In this document: positions 7,600-16,216 of the stretch, piece by piece
Numbering within the stretch: position 1 is the first letter of the stretch
How the letters are laid out: each line of letters begins with the position of its first letter
Source: Sphingopyxis sp.
GTDB taxonomy: Bacteria; Pseudomonadota; Alphaproteobacteria; Sphingomonadales; Sphingomonadaceae
Assembly (NCBI GenBank): GCA_013823985.1
Contig: PNNB01000044.1
Coordinates: 1 to 63,802, forward strand
Length of the DNA: 63,802 nt
Direction of reading: 5' to 3'
Position numbers and translations under genes: made by a program
The notes under the pieces: model-generated
What the model saw: the letters and a program-made list of their open reading frames with translations, nothing else
Databases searched by the model: none
What the model was told of the DNA's origin: nothing

Positions 7600-7629
7600 A
7601 AAGACCCCGCCAACGCGGGGTCTTTTTTT
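7600..7629 (+). terminator. Strong terminator
   Basis: Eleven-base stem (7600-7610 with 7615-7625), CAAC loop, long T-run. Confidence 0.95.
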
Positions 7630-7779
7630 GTGTAAATTTTCTTTGCTACCTCATAGCGCTCCAGCCTTACTCACTAAGCCCACTGCGCAACATGCTGACC
7701 GGTGACATTACTAAACGAATCGCTATGTTGGTTTTGCTGGATCAAGCCCCAGCAGATTAACTAACTAATAAAAAGAAGT

Positions 7780-8241
7780 ATGAACAATAAACTAGAGAAG
7801 AGCCGTGCCCTTAATATGGAAGAGAAGCGTAAGCTTGAAAAACTCCTAATTGAGGACATTGACAGTGCCAAACGGTTATTTGCTGAAAATGCAAGCAATC
7901 AACGAAGCGCACTTATCAAGGGTCTCGAAGCAAAAATTCCGGCAGAAGTCCAAGCACTGTTTTCCTCATATCAGAACAGTAAAAAGGCAATGGACGAAGC
8001 GGAAGAGAAGTTAGAGGCCATTGGATGGAATGTGCCGAGTTATGGCGATAAGCGACTAGCGGTCAAGACCTACGGAAATATGCCGAAGGAACTTGTCGAG
8101 TTTGACGAGAAGGTGGATGGGAAGAAAGCGGAAATCGCTTCACTAACGCGAACTTTTACACTCAAGCTCTTCGCACCCGGAGTTGAAGCGCAAACGCTTT
8201 TCGACGACCTAGCGAACAAAGTCACAAAGCTCGTCTCATAG
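7780..8241 (+). CDS. Helical protein of unknown function
   Basis: 153 residues, highly charged and largely helical with probable coiled-coil stretches (residues 15-60 and 68-80). No motif is recognised. It follows a 150-bp non-coding gap and is followed after 6 bp by a 73-residue gene, so the two probably form an operon closed by the terminator at 8479. A purine-rich GAAG stretch precedes the ATG; an in-frame ATG at residue 14 is an alternative. Confidence 0.6.
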   Translation: MNNKLEKSRALNMEEKRKLEKLLIEDIDSAKRLFAENASNQRSALIKGLEAKIPAEVQALFSSYQNSKKAMDEAEEKLEAIGWNVPSYGDKRLAVKTYGNMPKELVEFDEKVDGKKAEIASLTRTFTLKLFAPGVEAQTLFDDLANKVTKLVS

Positions 8242-8247
8242 GGGCTT

Positions 8248-8469
8248 ATGGGCAGCGAAAGCCAGAAACCTCCACAATTTGTGGCTGGTAAGTTACCGAC
8301 CTACAAAGGCTTCATAGTAGATTATCGATTACGGCAATTCAGGTCCCAACCGGAAGACCACGGATTAATAGATTTCATCGACTTTGGCTGTGAGCGAGGT
8401 GATGAGCTATTGACCGAGATGATACGGAACGGACTGGTTCCAGATAGTATACTAGTGATACTCTTTTAG
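8248..8469 (+). CDS. Hypothetical protein, 73 residues
   Basis: Acidic C-terminal half with FIDFGCERGDELL. No family is recognised. AGGGG at 8240-8244 precedes the ATG closely. It is the second gene of a short operon and is followed by a strong terminator. Confidence 0.5.
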   Translation: MGSESQKPPQFVAGKLPTYKGFIVDYRLRQFRSQPEDHGLIDFIDFGCERGDELLTEMIRNGLVPDSILVILF

Positions 8470-8478
8470 TCAAACTGA

Positions 8479-8508
8479 GGCCCCCGCCAAGTGCGGGGGT
8501 TTCTTTTT
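8479..8508 (+). terminator. Strong terminator
   Basis: G+C-rich stem (CCCCCGC with GCGGGGG), short loop, T-rich tail; it closes the 7780-8469 operon. Confidence 0.9.
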
Positions 8509-8512
8509 GTAG

Positions 8513-8518
8513 TATACT
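8513..8518 (+). promoter_or_regulatory. -10 box (TATACT) for the DUF932 gene
   Basis: TATACT lies 37 nt before ATG 8556, directly after the previous terminator. The transcript has a normal leader with Shine-Dalgarno GAAAGGAAAC. Confidence 0.6.
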
Positions 8519-8555
8519 GATTGGTAGCAATCCTGCTCTTTGAAAGGAAACTACC

Positions 8556-9302
8556 ATGCAAGGCTTAATAATCCACGCTGGCGCTGAGTTTGTTGATTAT
8601 GACCAGCTCCGTGTCGTTCCCACCCCCGACGCCACCGCAACCCACGTTCCGCTTCCCCACCATCATCTCGTGGATATGGTGCGTTACGCGCTCGGTTTCC
8701 ACCAGCACGAGATCGTTGAAGAACACCACGCCATCATGCCCGATGGCCAGCGGTACTTCGGCCTCTTCACGCTCCAGTCACCGTATTCGGACTATAAGGA
8801 CACCTTGGGCATCCGCAACAGCCACGATAAAAGTTGGCCCGTAGGTCTGGCCTTCGGCGCACGCGTCCTAGTTTGCGATAATACCAGCTTCAACGGCGAA
8901 ATTGTCGTGAAGCGCAAACATACCCTCAACACCAAGCGCGACCTTCCTGGCATCGTTGCCGGTATCGTCGAACCGCTCCAGGAGAAGCGGATTGCTCAAC
9001 AGTGTGCGTTCGATTCCTACCGCAATCGATACCTCAGCCCCGCTGAGTTCGACCATCTAGTGATGACGCTTTACCGTACCGGCGCTCTCAACGTCACTCG
9101 CATCGCGGATGTCGTCGAAGCCTTCGAACGGCCCCCATACGACTGGGGGAGCGAGACTGCATGGCGTGCCTTCAACGCGGTCACTTACGCCTTGAAGGGC
9201 AAGGTGGCCGAAGCGCCTCAGCTCACCCAGAAGCTTCACCAAGTCATCGATAGTTTCTGTGAAATCACTGACCATCGCCAGCTCGCTTTGTTGCCAGCCT
9301 AA
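8556..9302 (+). CDS. DUF932 family phage/plasmid-like protein
   Basis: 248 residues. The run from residue ~55 (HEIVEEHHAIMPDGQRYFG) through WPVGLAFGARVLVCDNTSF is the DUF932 (phage/plasmid-like, TIGR03299-type) signature. These proteins are common on plasmids and phages and may act in DNA metabolism or defence evasion; their biochemistry is unclear. It has its own promoter, Shine-Dalgarno and strong terminator, so it is an independent unit. Confidence 0.85.
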   Translation: MQGLIIHAGAEFVDYDQLRVVPTPDATATHVPLPHHHLVDMVRYALGFHQHEIVEEHHAIMPDGQRYFGLFTLQSPYSDYKDTLGIRNSHDKSWPVGLAFGARVLVCDNTSFNGEIVVKRKHTLNTKRDLPGIVAGIVEPLQEKRIAQQCAFDSYRNRYLSPAEFDHLVMTLYRTGALNVTRIADVVEAFERPPYDWGSETAWRAFNAVTYALKGKVAEAPQLTQKLHQVIDSFCEITDHRQLALLPA

Positions 9303-9306
9303 TTCA

Positions 9307-9338
9307 GAGCCTCACCTTCGCGTGAGGCTCTTTTTTTT
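9307..9338 (+). terminator. Strong terminator after DUF932
   Basis: Nine-base stem (9307-9315 with 9322-9330), 6-nt loop and eight Ts. Confidence 0.95.
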
Positions 9339-9542
9339 GGTCAGAGAAATCTCGGCAAGGCGAGGCTCCCTTCCCCAACGTCATGACACCCGATTTGCCT
9401 CTCTCGAAAGAAATGAGCGACCCATCGGCCAGTGGGGGAGTCGCAAGTTTTGTCCGAGATACCGTTGTTATAAGCCGTTGTTTGCTGGGGGAGTGGTGCA
9501 TTGTCCCCATCTACACCACCAACATACCGCCACACATCAGCG

Positions 9543-9548
9543 TATAAT
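9543..9548 (+). promoter_or_regulatory. -10 box (TATAAT) with leaderless spacing
   Basis: A perfect TATAAT ends 6 nt before ATG 9555, which opens a 29-codon reading frame. The upstream TGn element is missing. Confidence 0.6.
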
Positions 9549-9554
9549 ATTCGC

Positions 9555-9644
9555 ATGGCAGTCCCCGACATTATCAATAGCTTCAACAGCCCATGCGGAG
9601 CGACGACAGAGCGACGTACATATGCAAACAGTGGCATGAGATAG
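9555..9644 (+). CDS. Leaderless 29-residue peptide
   Basis: MAVPDIINSFNS... ending NSGMR, a short frame opened by the ATG 6 nt behind a consensus -10. It overlaps the start of a longer ORF (9593) in another frame, so it could act as a translational leader or be a small peptide. No homologue is recognised. Supported only by promoter spacing. Confidence 0.35.
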   Translation: MAVPDIINSFNSPCGATTERRTYANSGMR

Positions 9645-9802
9645 GTATTCGCCAGAGGCACTACCTCAGTGACGTCCCGTATTGTGATCTTGCGCCGGAC
9701 CACCGCGCCGAACTCATGAAGCGCGCACTCCCCTTCGCCCGAGCGCACGAGCATGTCCCCTTTGTAGTGATGCGGGGTGACGAGAAGAAGCAACTGTGGT
9801 GA
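9593..9802 (+). CDS. Hypothetical protein, 69 residues
   Basis: MRSDDRATYICKQWHEIG... ending EKKQLW; charged, with a single Cys pair, no recognised family. It lies directly before the terminase genes. It has no Shine-Dalgarno of its own and begins inside the 29-codon leaderless frame, which suggests translational coupling, or that the true start lies elsewhere. Confidence 0.45.
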   Translation: MRSDDRATYICKQWHEIGIRQRHYLSDVPYCDLAPDHRAELMKRALPFARAHEHVPFVVMRGDEKKQLW

Positions 9803-9808
9803 AATTAA

Positions 9809-9817
9809 TGGTACAAT
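9809..9817 (+). promoter_or_regulatory. Extended -10 promoter, leaderless start at 9826
   Basis: TGg then TACAAT, 8 nt before the ATG of the small terminase gene. It opens the structural gene block. Confidence 0.75.
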
Positions 9818-9825
9818 TTTGATAT

Positions 9826-10308
9826 ATGGCGAAAGCTAAGAAACCAACTCAAGCAAAAACACCGTCCAAACATCCAGGTGGTAGACCTACCGTATACTCC
9901 GCGAGCGTTGTTAAAAAGGCGCGCGAGTATATGAAGTCGTGTGAGGACAAGGTATTTAAGTTTTGGAAAACCCGAGGGGAGAAGTCGGATAGCTATGATC
10001 GGTTGGTGAAGGTAAATTTGCCGACGATTGAGGGTTTGGCAATTCACCTAGGAGTTCACCGCGATACCATCCAAGAATGGAAGGGGAAACACAAAGAGTT
10101 TTCCGTCACGTTAGATGAATTAATGGCAATCCAGGCCACTCGCCTGATGCAGAATGGCCTATCTGGAAACTACAATCCGCAAATGGCGAAGTTTCTCCTT
10201 CAAGCCAACCATGGCATGAAGGAACGTGTGGACCAGACGACGGACGACAAACCGCTCCCGCAACCAATCATCAATGTACCTAGAAACGACATCGACGCAA
10301 AAGATTAA
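9826..10308 (+). CDS. terS: Terminase small subunit
   Basis: 160 residues. A Lys-rich N-terminus is followed by GGRPTVYSASVVKKAREYM, then LPTIEGLAIHLGVHRDTI (a helix-turn-helix) and MQNGLSGNYNPQMAKFLLQANHGM, the standard pattern of small packaging subunits of siphoviruses. It recognises phage DNA and hands it to the large subunit. It overlaps the start of the large subunit by about 35 nt. The start is fixed by the -10 box at 9812. Confidence 0.85.
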   Translation: MAKAKKPTQAKTPSKHPGGRPTVYSASVVKKAREYMKSCEDKVFKFWKTRGEKSDSYDRLVKVNLPTIEGLAIHLGVHRDTIQEWKGKHKEFSVTLDELMAIQATRLMQNGLSGNYNPQMAKFLLQANHGMKERVDQTTDDKPLPQPIINVPRNDIDAKD

Positions 10309-11407
10309 GGGGCTTCGCAAGCGCATCAAAGCCGTCCAGGGCGGAACCTCAGCCTCCAAGACAATCAGTATTTTGCTCGTGCTCATTGGCCTCGCTCAAT
10401 CAGACAAGAAACCGACCCTTACCTCGGTCGTGTCAGAGAGCCTTCCACACCTCAAACGCGGCGCTATCCGCGACTTTCTCAATATCCTCAAAGAGCACGG
10501 CTACTACGATGACGCCCGTTGGAACCGCTCCGATTTCATCTACACCTTTGAGACAGGCTCACAGATTGAGTTCTTCTCAGCTGACCAACCAGACAAGCTA
10601 CGGGGAGCACGACGCGAACGCCTTTACCTCAACGAGTGCAACAACATCCATTTTGATGCCTTTGAGCAGCTTGAAGTACGTACTCGTGAGGCGATCTGGC
10701 TGGACTGGAATCCGTCAGCGGAGTTTTGGTTCTATACCGACGTGCTGGGTAAGCGCGACGACGTTGACCACATCACCGTCACCTACCTCGATAATGAAGC
10801 GCTGGACCCGCAAACGGTCGCGTCTATCGAGCAACGCAAGAACCGGCCTGAGTGGTGGAAGGTATATGGCCTTGGCCAGTTAGGGGAGATTGAAGGACGG
10901 ATATACACAGGTTGGCAGGTAATCGACAAGTTACCGCACGAGGCACGCCTCAAGGCCATTGGACTGGACTTCGGATACACCAACGATCCTACTGCCGCCA
11001 TTGCGATATATGACTACAACGGCGGATATATTTTCGACGAGATTTTGTACCGAAAGGGAATGAGCAATAAGGCGATTGCCGACGCTCTCGCCACCTATCC
11101 AAATGCGCTTGTTATTGCTGACAGCGCAGAACCGAAATCCATTGACGAGCTAAAGACGTACGGGGTAAATGTGCTCCCCGCCACCAAGGGTCCAGGAAGC
11201 GTGAACCAGGGCATCGCTTACGTACAGGACCAGAAGTGCTCCATTACTACCCGTTCCGTCGCCACTCTCAAGGAGCAACGAAACTATCTATGGATTCGGG
11301 ACCGCAATGGTAAGGTGACCAACAATCCGCAGGATTACGACAACCACGCCCTTGACGCTATCCGGTATGGTATCGGAGTAAAGAAGCCGGGCTTGCTATT
11401 CGCCTAG
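10274..11407 (+). CDS. terL: Terminase large subunit
   Basis: 377 residues from the ATG at 10274. The packaging ATPase has Walker A QGGTSASKT (about residues 23-31) and Walker B RLYLNECN (~113-120). The C-terminal RNase H-like nuclease shows GLDFGYTNDPTA, IADSAEPKSIDEL and DYDNHALDAIRYG, which carry the catalytic Asp residues. The length is normal for the short phage terminases. It drives DNA into the prohead and cuts it. The longer ORF start (10226) lies inside the small-subunit gene and is less likely. Confidence 0.95.
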   Translation: MYLETTSTQKIKGLRKRIKAVQGGTSASKTISILLVLIGLAQSDKKPTLTSVVSESLPHLKRGAIRDFLNILKEHGYYDDARWNRSDFIYTFETGSQIEFFSADQPDKLRGARRERLYLNECNNIHFDAFEQLEVRTREAIWLDWNPSAEFWFYTDVLGKRDDVDHITVTYLDNEALDPQTVASIEQRKNRPEWWKVYGLGQLGEIEGRIYTGWQVIDKLPHEARLKAIGLDFGYTNDPTAAIAIYDYNGGYIFDEILYRKGMSNKAIADALATYPNALVIADSAEPKSIDELKTYGVNVLPATKGPGSVNQGIAYVQDQKCSITTRSVATLKEQRNYLWIRDRNGKVTNNPQDYDNHALDAIRYGIGVKKPGLLFA

Positions 11408-11415
11408 TGTATAAT
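11408..11415 (+). promoter_or_regulatory. -10 promoter, leaderless start at 11424
   Basis: TG directly followed by TATAAT, overlapping the stop of the terminase gene, 8 nt before the portal ATG. Confidence 0.7.
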
Positions 11416-11423
11416 TTCGATAT

Positions 11424-13400
11424 ATGCGAAACCCCCTCAGAGGACTTTTCCAAACCAAATCTATCGGTATCCACCGCATCGAAGGCCTAAGCGGCTTTGA
11501 ACACCTTACCGATGTAAACAACCTCAACTCGTACAAGGACAGCCTCTACCTCTACATCGGCGTTTCGATGATTATGAAGCGCGTGGCTGGTATCCCGCTT
11601 GAGCTATACAAGATCAAGAATAGGAAAGGGGATGTCACTGAGGTATTCGACCACCCACTCCTCGACGTACTCAGCAACCCCAACAGCTTCCAATCAGCTC
11701 GTGAGTTTTGGGAACTATCAGTCTCCCACTACCTACTCTCAGGCGACTGTTTTTGGCTCCTAGAGCGCAATGGCACCAAGATTGAGCAGATGGTGGTACT
11801 CCGGCCTGATTACGTCGAGGTAGCACTCTCAGCCGATGGCAAGACCATTGTCGGCTACGACTACCGCCACCACACGGTCCAGCGCTTCAAGCCCGAAGAC
11901 GTGCTTCATATCCGCAACACCGACCCGACCAATCCGCTTCGTGGCGTTGGCGTCGTGCGCCCAGCTCGCTCTCGCATCCTCACTGAGATTGAGGCCACCG
12001 CTTACCAAGCCAGCTTCTTCAAGAACCAAGGCCGACCAGACTTTGCTGTCTTTGCGGATGCTGACGTGGATGAAGAGAAGGCTGCTGACTTCCGAATGCG
12101 ATGGAAAGCTGTTTTCGGCGGCAAGAACGCAGGGAGCGTCGGTATCTTTGGTCGCAACGTCAAGTCGGTTCAGGAGCTCAACAAGACGCCAAAAGAGATG
12201 GATTTCATCGCCAGCCAGCACTTCCTACGCGACGACATCCTCGCCGCACTCCGCATCCCGAAGGCGATGGTGACCAGCGACGACGTGAACCTTGCCAATG
12301 CCAAGGAAGCCTACCGCGTATTCCTCCAGGAAGCGGTCACACCTGTCTTTGAAGCCTTTCTCGATGTCATCAATACCAAGCTTGTCCCTACCGTGGACCA
12401 GAGCGTCTTTTTCGACTTCACCGACCCAGCACCGGTAGATCGTGAGATGCTTCTCAAGGAGACCAGCCAGCTCAAACGTGACGGCATCATCACCGCCAAT
12501 GAAGCCCGCGCCATGTACAACTACGACGCTCTCGAAGGGGGAGACGCACTCTCAGCGTCCCCACAAGCCATCCAGGCCCTAGCTGAGACCGCCAAGCAGT
12601 TCATTCGCAAGCGTCCGCTCCTCGCTAAGAAGCTCGACGCAATGGAGAAGATGGCCGACCTCATCATCTCAAGTGAGCCAAAGCGCCAGCTCAACAGCAT
12701 CTTCCCAGACCAGAAATCCAAAGAAGCCTATGGCAAGGCATACAATGATCGCATCGACCGCAAAGCCGAGGTTGTCAAAGAGGCGCTCGACACCTTCCAT
12801 GAAGGCATGTTGAAGCGCATCCTCCAAAACGAGCTTAGCCCGACGACGTTCATGGACCTCATTGGCGAGAAATCGCTCGCAAAGGCTCTCTTTGGTCCCA
12901 TCATGGAGAAACTGTACAAGGAGGCCGGACAAGAGGCTCTGGACGGCCTGTTCCGCAAATCCGGTGAACACTTCTTCACTGACGCCGTCCTACTTGCCGC
13001 GATAGATGGCCGAGTAGGATTCTTCACAAACTCGATTGTGGATACCACCTTTGAGGTCCTGAAAGCCAAGATTGCGGATGGCATCAAAGAGGGGCATGGT
13101 ATCGAGAAGATCGGGCGTTCGCTTCGAGACTACTTCGAAGATATGACCGTGAAGCGAGCTCGCACCATCGCTCAAACGGAAACCTCTTTCGTACTCTCCA
13201 AAGCCACTAACGACGCATATCAACAATCAGCTGTAGTGACTGGCAAGGAATGGCTGACTGTTGGGGATGAGAAGGTCCGACCGGAACACGCCGATAACAA
13301 CGGCAAGATCGTACCAAAGGGAGCTACCTTCCCGAACGGTGAGAGCCACCCAGGCGATCACTCTGTGAACTGCCGCTGCGTATTACTACCCGCAATATAA
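11424..13400 (+). CDS. Portal protein fused to MuF-like head morphogenesis domain
   Basis: 658 residues. Residues ~20-400 are an HK97-type portal (GVSMIMKRVAGIPLELY, LLSGDCFWLLER, QHFLRDDILAALRIP). Residues ~430-658 are a Mu gpF-like head protein, ending with RARTIAQTETSFVLSKATN, DEKVRPEHADNNG and HPGDHSVNCRC. In most phages these are two genes; here they are one reading frame, so each portal subunit carries its own MuF domain. The portal forms the DNA entry ring. The start is set by the TATAAT at 11410. Confidence 0.9.
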   Translation: MRNPLRGLFQTKSIGIHRIEGLSGFEHLTDVNNLNSYKDSLYLYIGVSMIMKRVAGIPLELYKIKNRKGDVTEVFDHPLLDVLSNPNSFQSAREFWELSVSHYLLSGDCFWLLERNGTKIEQMVVLRPDYVEVALSADGKTIVGYDYRHHTVQRFKPEDVLHIRNTDPTNPLRGVGVVRPARSRILTEIEATAYQASFFKNQGRPDFAVFADADVDEEKAADFRMRWKAVFGGKNAGSVGIFGRNVKSVQELNKTPKEMDFIASQHFLRDDILAALRIPKAMVTSDDVNLANAKEAYRVFLQEAVTPVFEAFLDVINTKLVPTVDQSVFFDFTDPAPVDREMLLKETSQLKRDGIITANEARAMYNYDALEGGDALSASPQAIQALAETAKQFIRKRPLLAKKLDAMEKMADLIISSEPKRQLNSIFPDQKSKEAYGKAYNDRIDRKAEVVKEALDTFHEGMLKRILQNELSPTTFMDLIGEKSLAKALFGPIMEKLYKEAGQEALDGLFRKSGEHFFTDAVLLAAIDGRVGFFTNSIVDTTFEVLKAKIADGIKEGHGIEKIGRSLRDYFEDMTVKRARTIAQTETSFVLSKATNDAYQQSAVVTGKEWLTVGDEKVRPEHADNNGKIVPKGATFPNGESHPGDHSVNCRCVLLPAI

Positions 13401-13417
13401 AGCCGTTTTTTCGATAA

Positions 13418-13426
13418 TGTTATAAT
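13418..13426 (+). promoter_or_regulatory. Extended -10 promoter, leaderless start at 13433
   Basis: TGt then perfect TATAAT, exactly 6 nt before the ATG of the protease gene. Confidence 0.8.
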
Positions 13427-13432
13427 CAACCT

Positions 13433-14077
13433 ATGAAAAAGGAGTACCAGCAAAAAGCAGCTGAAATGATTGGCAAGCGGATAGATGTGGATTTGACCAC
13501 AAAGGCCGTGTCCATCGACGAGACTAAGCACACCGCCACCTTCGTTATGTCCACCGCGTCCATTGACCGGCACGGCGATATCGTGGACCAGGACAGCTGG
13601 ATTCTGGATCACTTCGTCAAGAACGCTCCTCTCTTTTGGGGCCACCGTTCCAACGACTTCCCACTCGGTAAGTGGCTGAAAGTTTGGCTTGAGCCGGACC
13701 TAGAGAACCCCGGACAGAAGATGCTCATGGGTACGGCTGAGTTTGCCGTCGAAGTGGCTGACGATGTTAAGCGAGCGTGGGCGCATGTGGTACGTGGCGA
13801 CCTTAATATGGTCTCCGTCGGCTTCATCCCTCATGTAGTGGAGTATGACGAGAACAAGGACGCCTTCGTTCTCAAAGAGTGTGAGCTCATTGAATGCTCC
13901 CTTGTTGGCATCGGTGCAAACCGTCGCGCACTCATCAAAGACGCGGACATCCCAGCAAAGATCATCGAGCTCAAGCAGCAGATTGAAGAGAGCATCAGCC
14001 AAGAGGATGTTAAAGCGATTCAAAAGCGAAATGGCATACTGATGTTGAACAAGGCCGTTCGAGCCTTCCAAAAGTGA
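13433..14077 (+). CDS. HK97-type prohead protease
   Basis: 214 residues of the peptidase U35 fold. FVMSTASIDRHGDIVDQ opens the domain; PLFWGHRSNDFPLG contains the catalytic His (WGH), and LIECSLVGIGANRRAL contains the nucleophile Ser. It trims scaffold parts from capsid precursors during maturation. It lies between portal and capsid, the usual order. It is leaderless, with the -10 box 6 nt upstream. Confidence 0.95.
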   Translation: MKKEYQQKAAEMIGKRIDVDLTTKAVSIDETKHTATFVMSTASIDRHGDIVDQDSWILDHFVKNAPLFWGHRSNDFPLGKWLKVWLEPDLENPGQKMLMGTAEFAVEVADDVKRAWAHVVRGDLNMVSVGFIPHVVEYDENKDAFVLKECELIECSLVGIGANRRALIKDADIPAKIIELKQQIEESISQEDVKAIQKRNGILMLNKAVRAFQK

Positions 14078-14133
14078 GCGATACCACCATACCCCTGAAA
14101 TGGGCGCTCTATTAACATCTTAATACTAATCAA

Positions 14134-15441
14134 ATGCTCAAGTTTTTTAAGCTCATCAACGGTAAGAAATTTTACTGTGATGAGAAAGGCGCACTTATCC
14201 AGAAGGATGGTGCAGACGTAGAGGTAGCAGCCGACGACACGGAAGCTGTTGACATCGAAAGCGGTGTTGATGAAGCGACCAAGATGCTCGCTGAGGCGAT
14301 GCGGAAGGCAGTAGAACGAGGGGACAAGGTTGCCGAAATAGCACTCGCTAAGACCATGGAAGCCGTCGAGAGGTTTTTCGAGGCTGTTGGCGAGAAAGCC
14401 GCTAGTAAGACGAGTAAGGTAGCAATCAGCACTGAAAAGGCGTCATTCGACGTTGACAGTGTAGTGAAGGGACTTTCTGACGTTAAAGGCGGTAACCGAC
14501 AATCTGTTGCCTTTGAGATTAAGAACAAGGCAGACCTCGATTACCTTGCGAAGAGCACTGCCAAGGACGACCTCACTGGCGATGTAATCCTTCCGGACCT
14601 GCAACCAGGCATGGAGCGAGCGCCCGTCCGAGAGGTGTTCATTGAGCAAATCGCGGACACCCAAGAAACGACGTCAGACTACGTTTCATACGTGGAAGTG
14701 ACCGGTTCGACCGGCGACCCAGCTACGACCGCTGAGCTCGGCACGATTCCAGAGAAGGATTTCACCTTCCAGGAGTACAAGAAGCCCGTTCAAAAGATTA
14801 CTGTTGCGAACAAGCACTCAGTTGAAATCTTGAGCGACGGTCCAGAGCTCGTGAACGCCATCCGTGGCTTCCTTGCTGAGGACGTGAACATTGTCACAGA
14901 CACCCAGCTCCTTTCAGGAAACGGCACAGCGCCAAACCTTCAAGGTGTGCTCGGTGTAGCGGTCAACCTCAACACGTTGATTACCGCGTCAGGGCAAATT
15001 CTCGCCAACGCTACCCATGCAGACGTGCTCCGCATTGGTGCCACAGCGATTAAGACCGCTGGAAAGGGCAAATTCCGTCCTACCCACTGTCTGTTGAACC
15101 CGACAGATGTTGAAGCGATCGACCTCACTAAGGATTCAGAAGGCCGATACGTGCTACCTCCGTTCATCTCAGCGGATGGCACTCGCGTTAGTGGCATGAC
15201 CGTCATCGAGAACACTGCGATCACCGCTGGAACCTTCCTCATGGGAGACTTCCGTAAGCTCCACATTCGTCGAAAGGGCGGCGTGGAGATCGAGATCACA
15301 AACTCAGATGGTACAGACTTCGTGAAGGACATCATCACGATGAAAGTACGTCGTCGCCTCGCGTCTTACGTGAAGACAAACGACAACGCTGCTTTCCTCA
15401 CAGGAACATTCGCTACTATCAAGACTAACCTCGCTTCATAG
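14134..15441 (+). CDS. HK97-type major capsid protein
   Basis: 435 residues. An acidic helical N-terminus (residues 1-125), probably the delta scaffold domain removed by the protease, is followed by the HK97 fold: DDLTGDVILPDLQPGMERAP, VTGSTGDPATTAELG, SGNGTAPNLQGVLGV, then the C-terminal RRKGGVEIEITNSDG and DIITMKVRRRLASYV. It forms the icosahedral shell. A TAATAC -10-like box (14121-14126) lies 7 nt before the ATG, without the TG element. Confidence 0.95.
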   Translation: MLKFFKLINGKKFYCDEKGALIQKDGADVEVAADDTEAVDIESGVDEATKMLAEAMRKAVERGDKVAEIALAKTMEAVERFFEAVGEKAASKTSKVAISTEKASFDVDSVVKGLSDVKGGNRQSVAFEIKNKADLDYLAKSTAKDDLTGDVILPDLQPGMERAPVREVFIEQIADTQETTSDYVSYVEVTGSTGDPATTAELGTIPEKDFTFQEYKKPVQKITVANKHSVEILSDGPELVNAIRGFLAEDVNIVTDTQLLSGNGTAPNLQGVLGVAVNLNTLITASGQILANATHADVLRIGATAIKTAGKGKFRPTHCLLNPTDVEAIDLTKDSEGRYVLPPFISADGTRVSGMTVIENTAITAGTFLMGDFRKLHIRRKGGVEIEITNSDGTDFVKDIITMKVRRRLASYVKTNDNAAFLTGTFATIKTNLAS

Positions 15442-15443
15442 GT

Positions 15444-15698
15444 ATGAAAGAAGGTCAGATTATTGAGAGCTACGGTGGCAAGTTCGCCAAAGTGGTTCGG
15501 GTGAGCGAAGACGGCGGGATGTTCAGCCTTAGCGCGTGGGTATCATCCCATGCAGCCGCTGAGGTTGAGACAGTCGCAGTCCTAACCCTCAACGAGTTCG
15601 GGATTTCCCAGGTCGTCAAGGGCGGTGCCAACGTCCCAGGAGCAGAACCAGTTGAAGTGACGCAAGTCACCCCAAAGGCAGAGAAGAAAGCTAAATAG
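15444..15698 (+). CDS. Small structural-region protein, 84 residues
   Basis: Begins 2 bp after the capsid stop. Beta-rich N-terminal part (GGKFAKVVRVSEDGGMFSLS) and a Lys-rich tail. Genes at this place often encode head decoration or completion proteins, but no family is recognised and the assignment is positional only. Confidence 0.6.
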   Translation: MKEGQIIESYGGKFAKVVRVSEDGGMFSLSAWVSSHAAAEVETVAVLTLNEFGISQVVKGGANVPGAEPVEVTQVTPKAEKKAK

Positions 15699-15776
15699 GC
15701 TTGTAGGGGAGGTGAGGCAACTCGCCTCTCCCATCAAGCTAGTGAGCTTGAATTATAAACATAAGACAATTGGCTT

Positions 15777-16214
15777 ATCGCAGCATTTACAAAGCTTCCA
15801 GGCTTCATCGAACACCTAGCCGAGAAGGAGCACAACCTTGGCTCTGACCAGCTTGCCGTCGCTCTTTCGAACGTCGCACCAGGCTCAGAAAGCACTCCAC
15901 CAAACGGCGCTACCGCGAACTGCATTCTCGCGAACGTGACGCAGGTTGCATATACCTTCGCTTCGACACGAAACATTACTACCGTCTCAGGCGCTCAAAC
16001 CGGTGGTACATACAAGCTCACGCTCACCGACCTCACAATCACTGCAACGGGTGGAGCAATCGGTCCGTTCCGATATGCGTATATTTACAACGACACCGCC
16101 TCTGGCGACAAGCTCATTGGCTATTACGACTATGGCTCAAGCATCACGCTAGCCGATGGCGAGAGCATCACTATCAACTTCGATGACGCCAACGGTATCT
16201 TCACCCTCGCATAG
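15777..16214 (+). CDS. Phage virion protein with unclear start
   Basis: The open frame runs from just after a stop at 15762 to 16214. It encodes FTKLPGFIEHLAEKEHNLGS, then LADVT-like and YTFASTRNITTVSGAQ stretches, APFRYAYIYNDTASGDKLIG, and ends GIFTLA. This beta-rich pattern recurs in phage structural genes near the capsid. No ATG, GTG or TTG exists in frame at the expected start. Either a rare ATC (15777) is used, or one base is extra near 15779, since a TTG at 15770 in the neighbouring frame would read MAY and then join. A TATAAA box stands at 15754. A GTG at 15936 would drop the conserved first third. Confidence 0.6.
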   Translation: MAAFTKLPGFIEHLAEKEHNLGSDQLAVALSNVAPGSESTPPNGATANCILANVTQVAYTFASTRNITTVSGAQTGGTYKLTLTDLTITATGGAIGPFRYAYIYNDTASGDKLIGYYDYGSSITLADGESITINFDDANGIFTLA

Positions 16215-16216
16215 CT

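Noticed and set aside
9341..9793. 150-codon minus-strand frame
   Set aside because: It overlaps the plus-strand unit with a consensus promoter, has no ribosome site and no family pattern.
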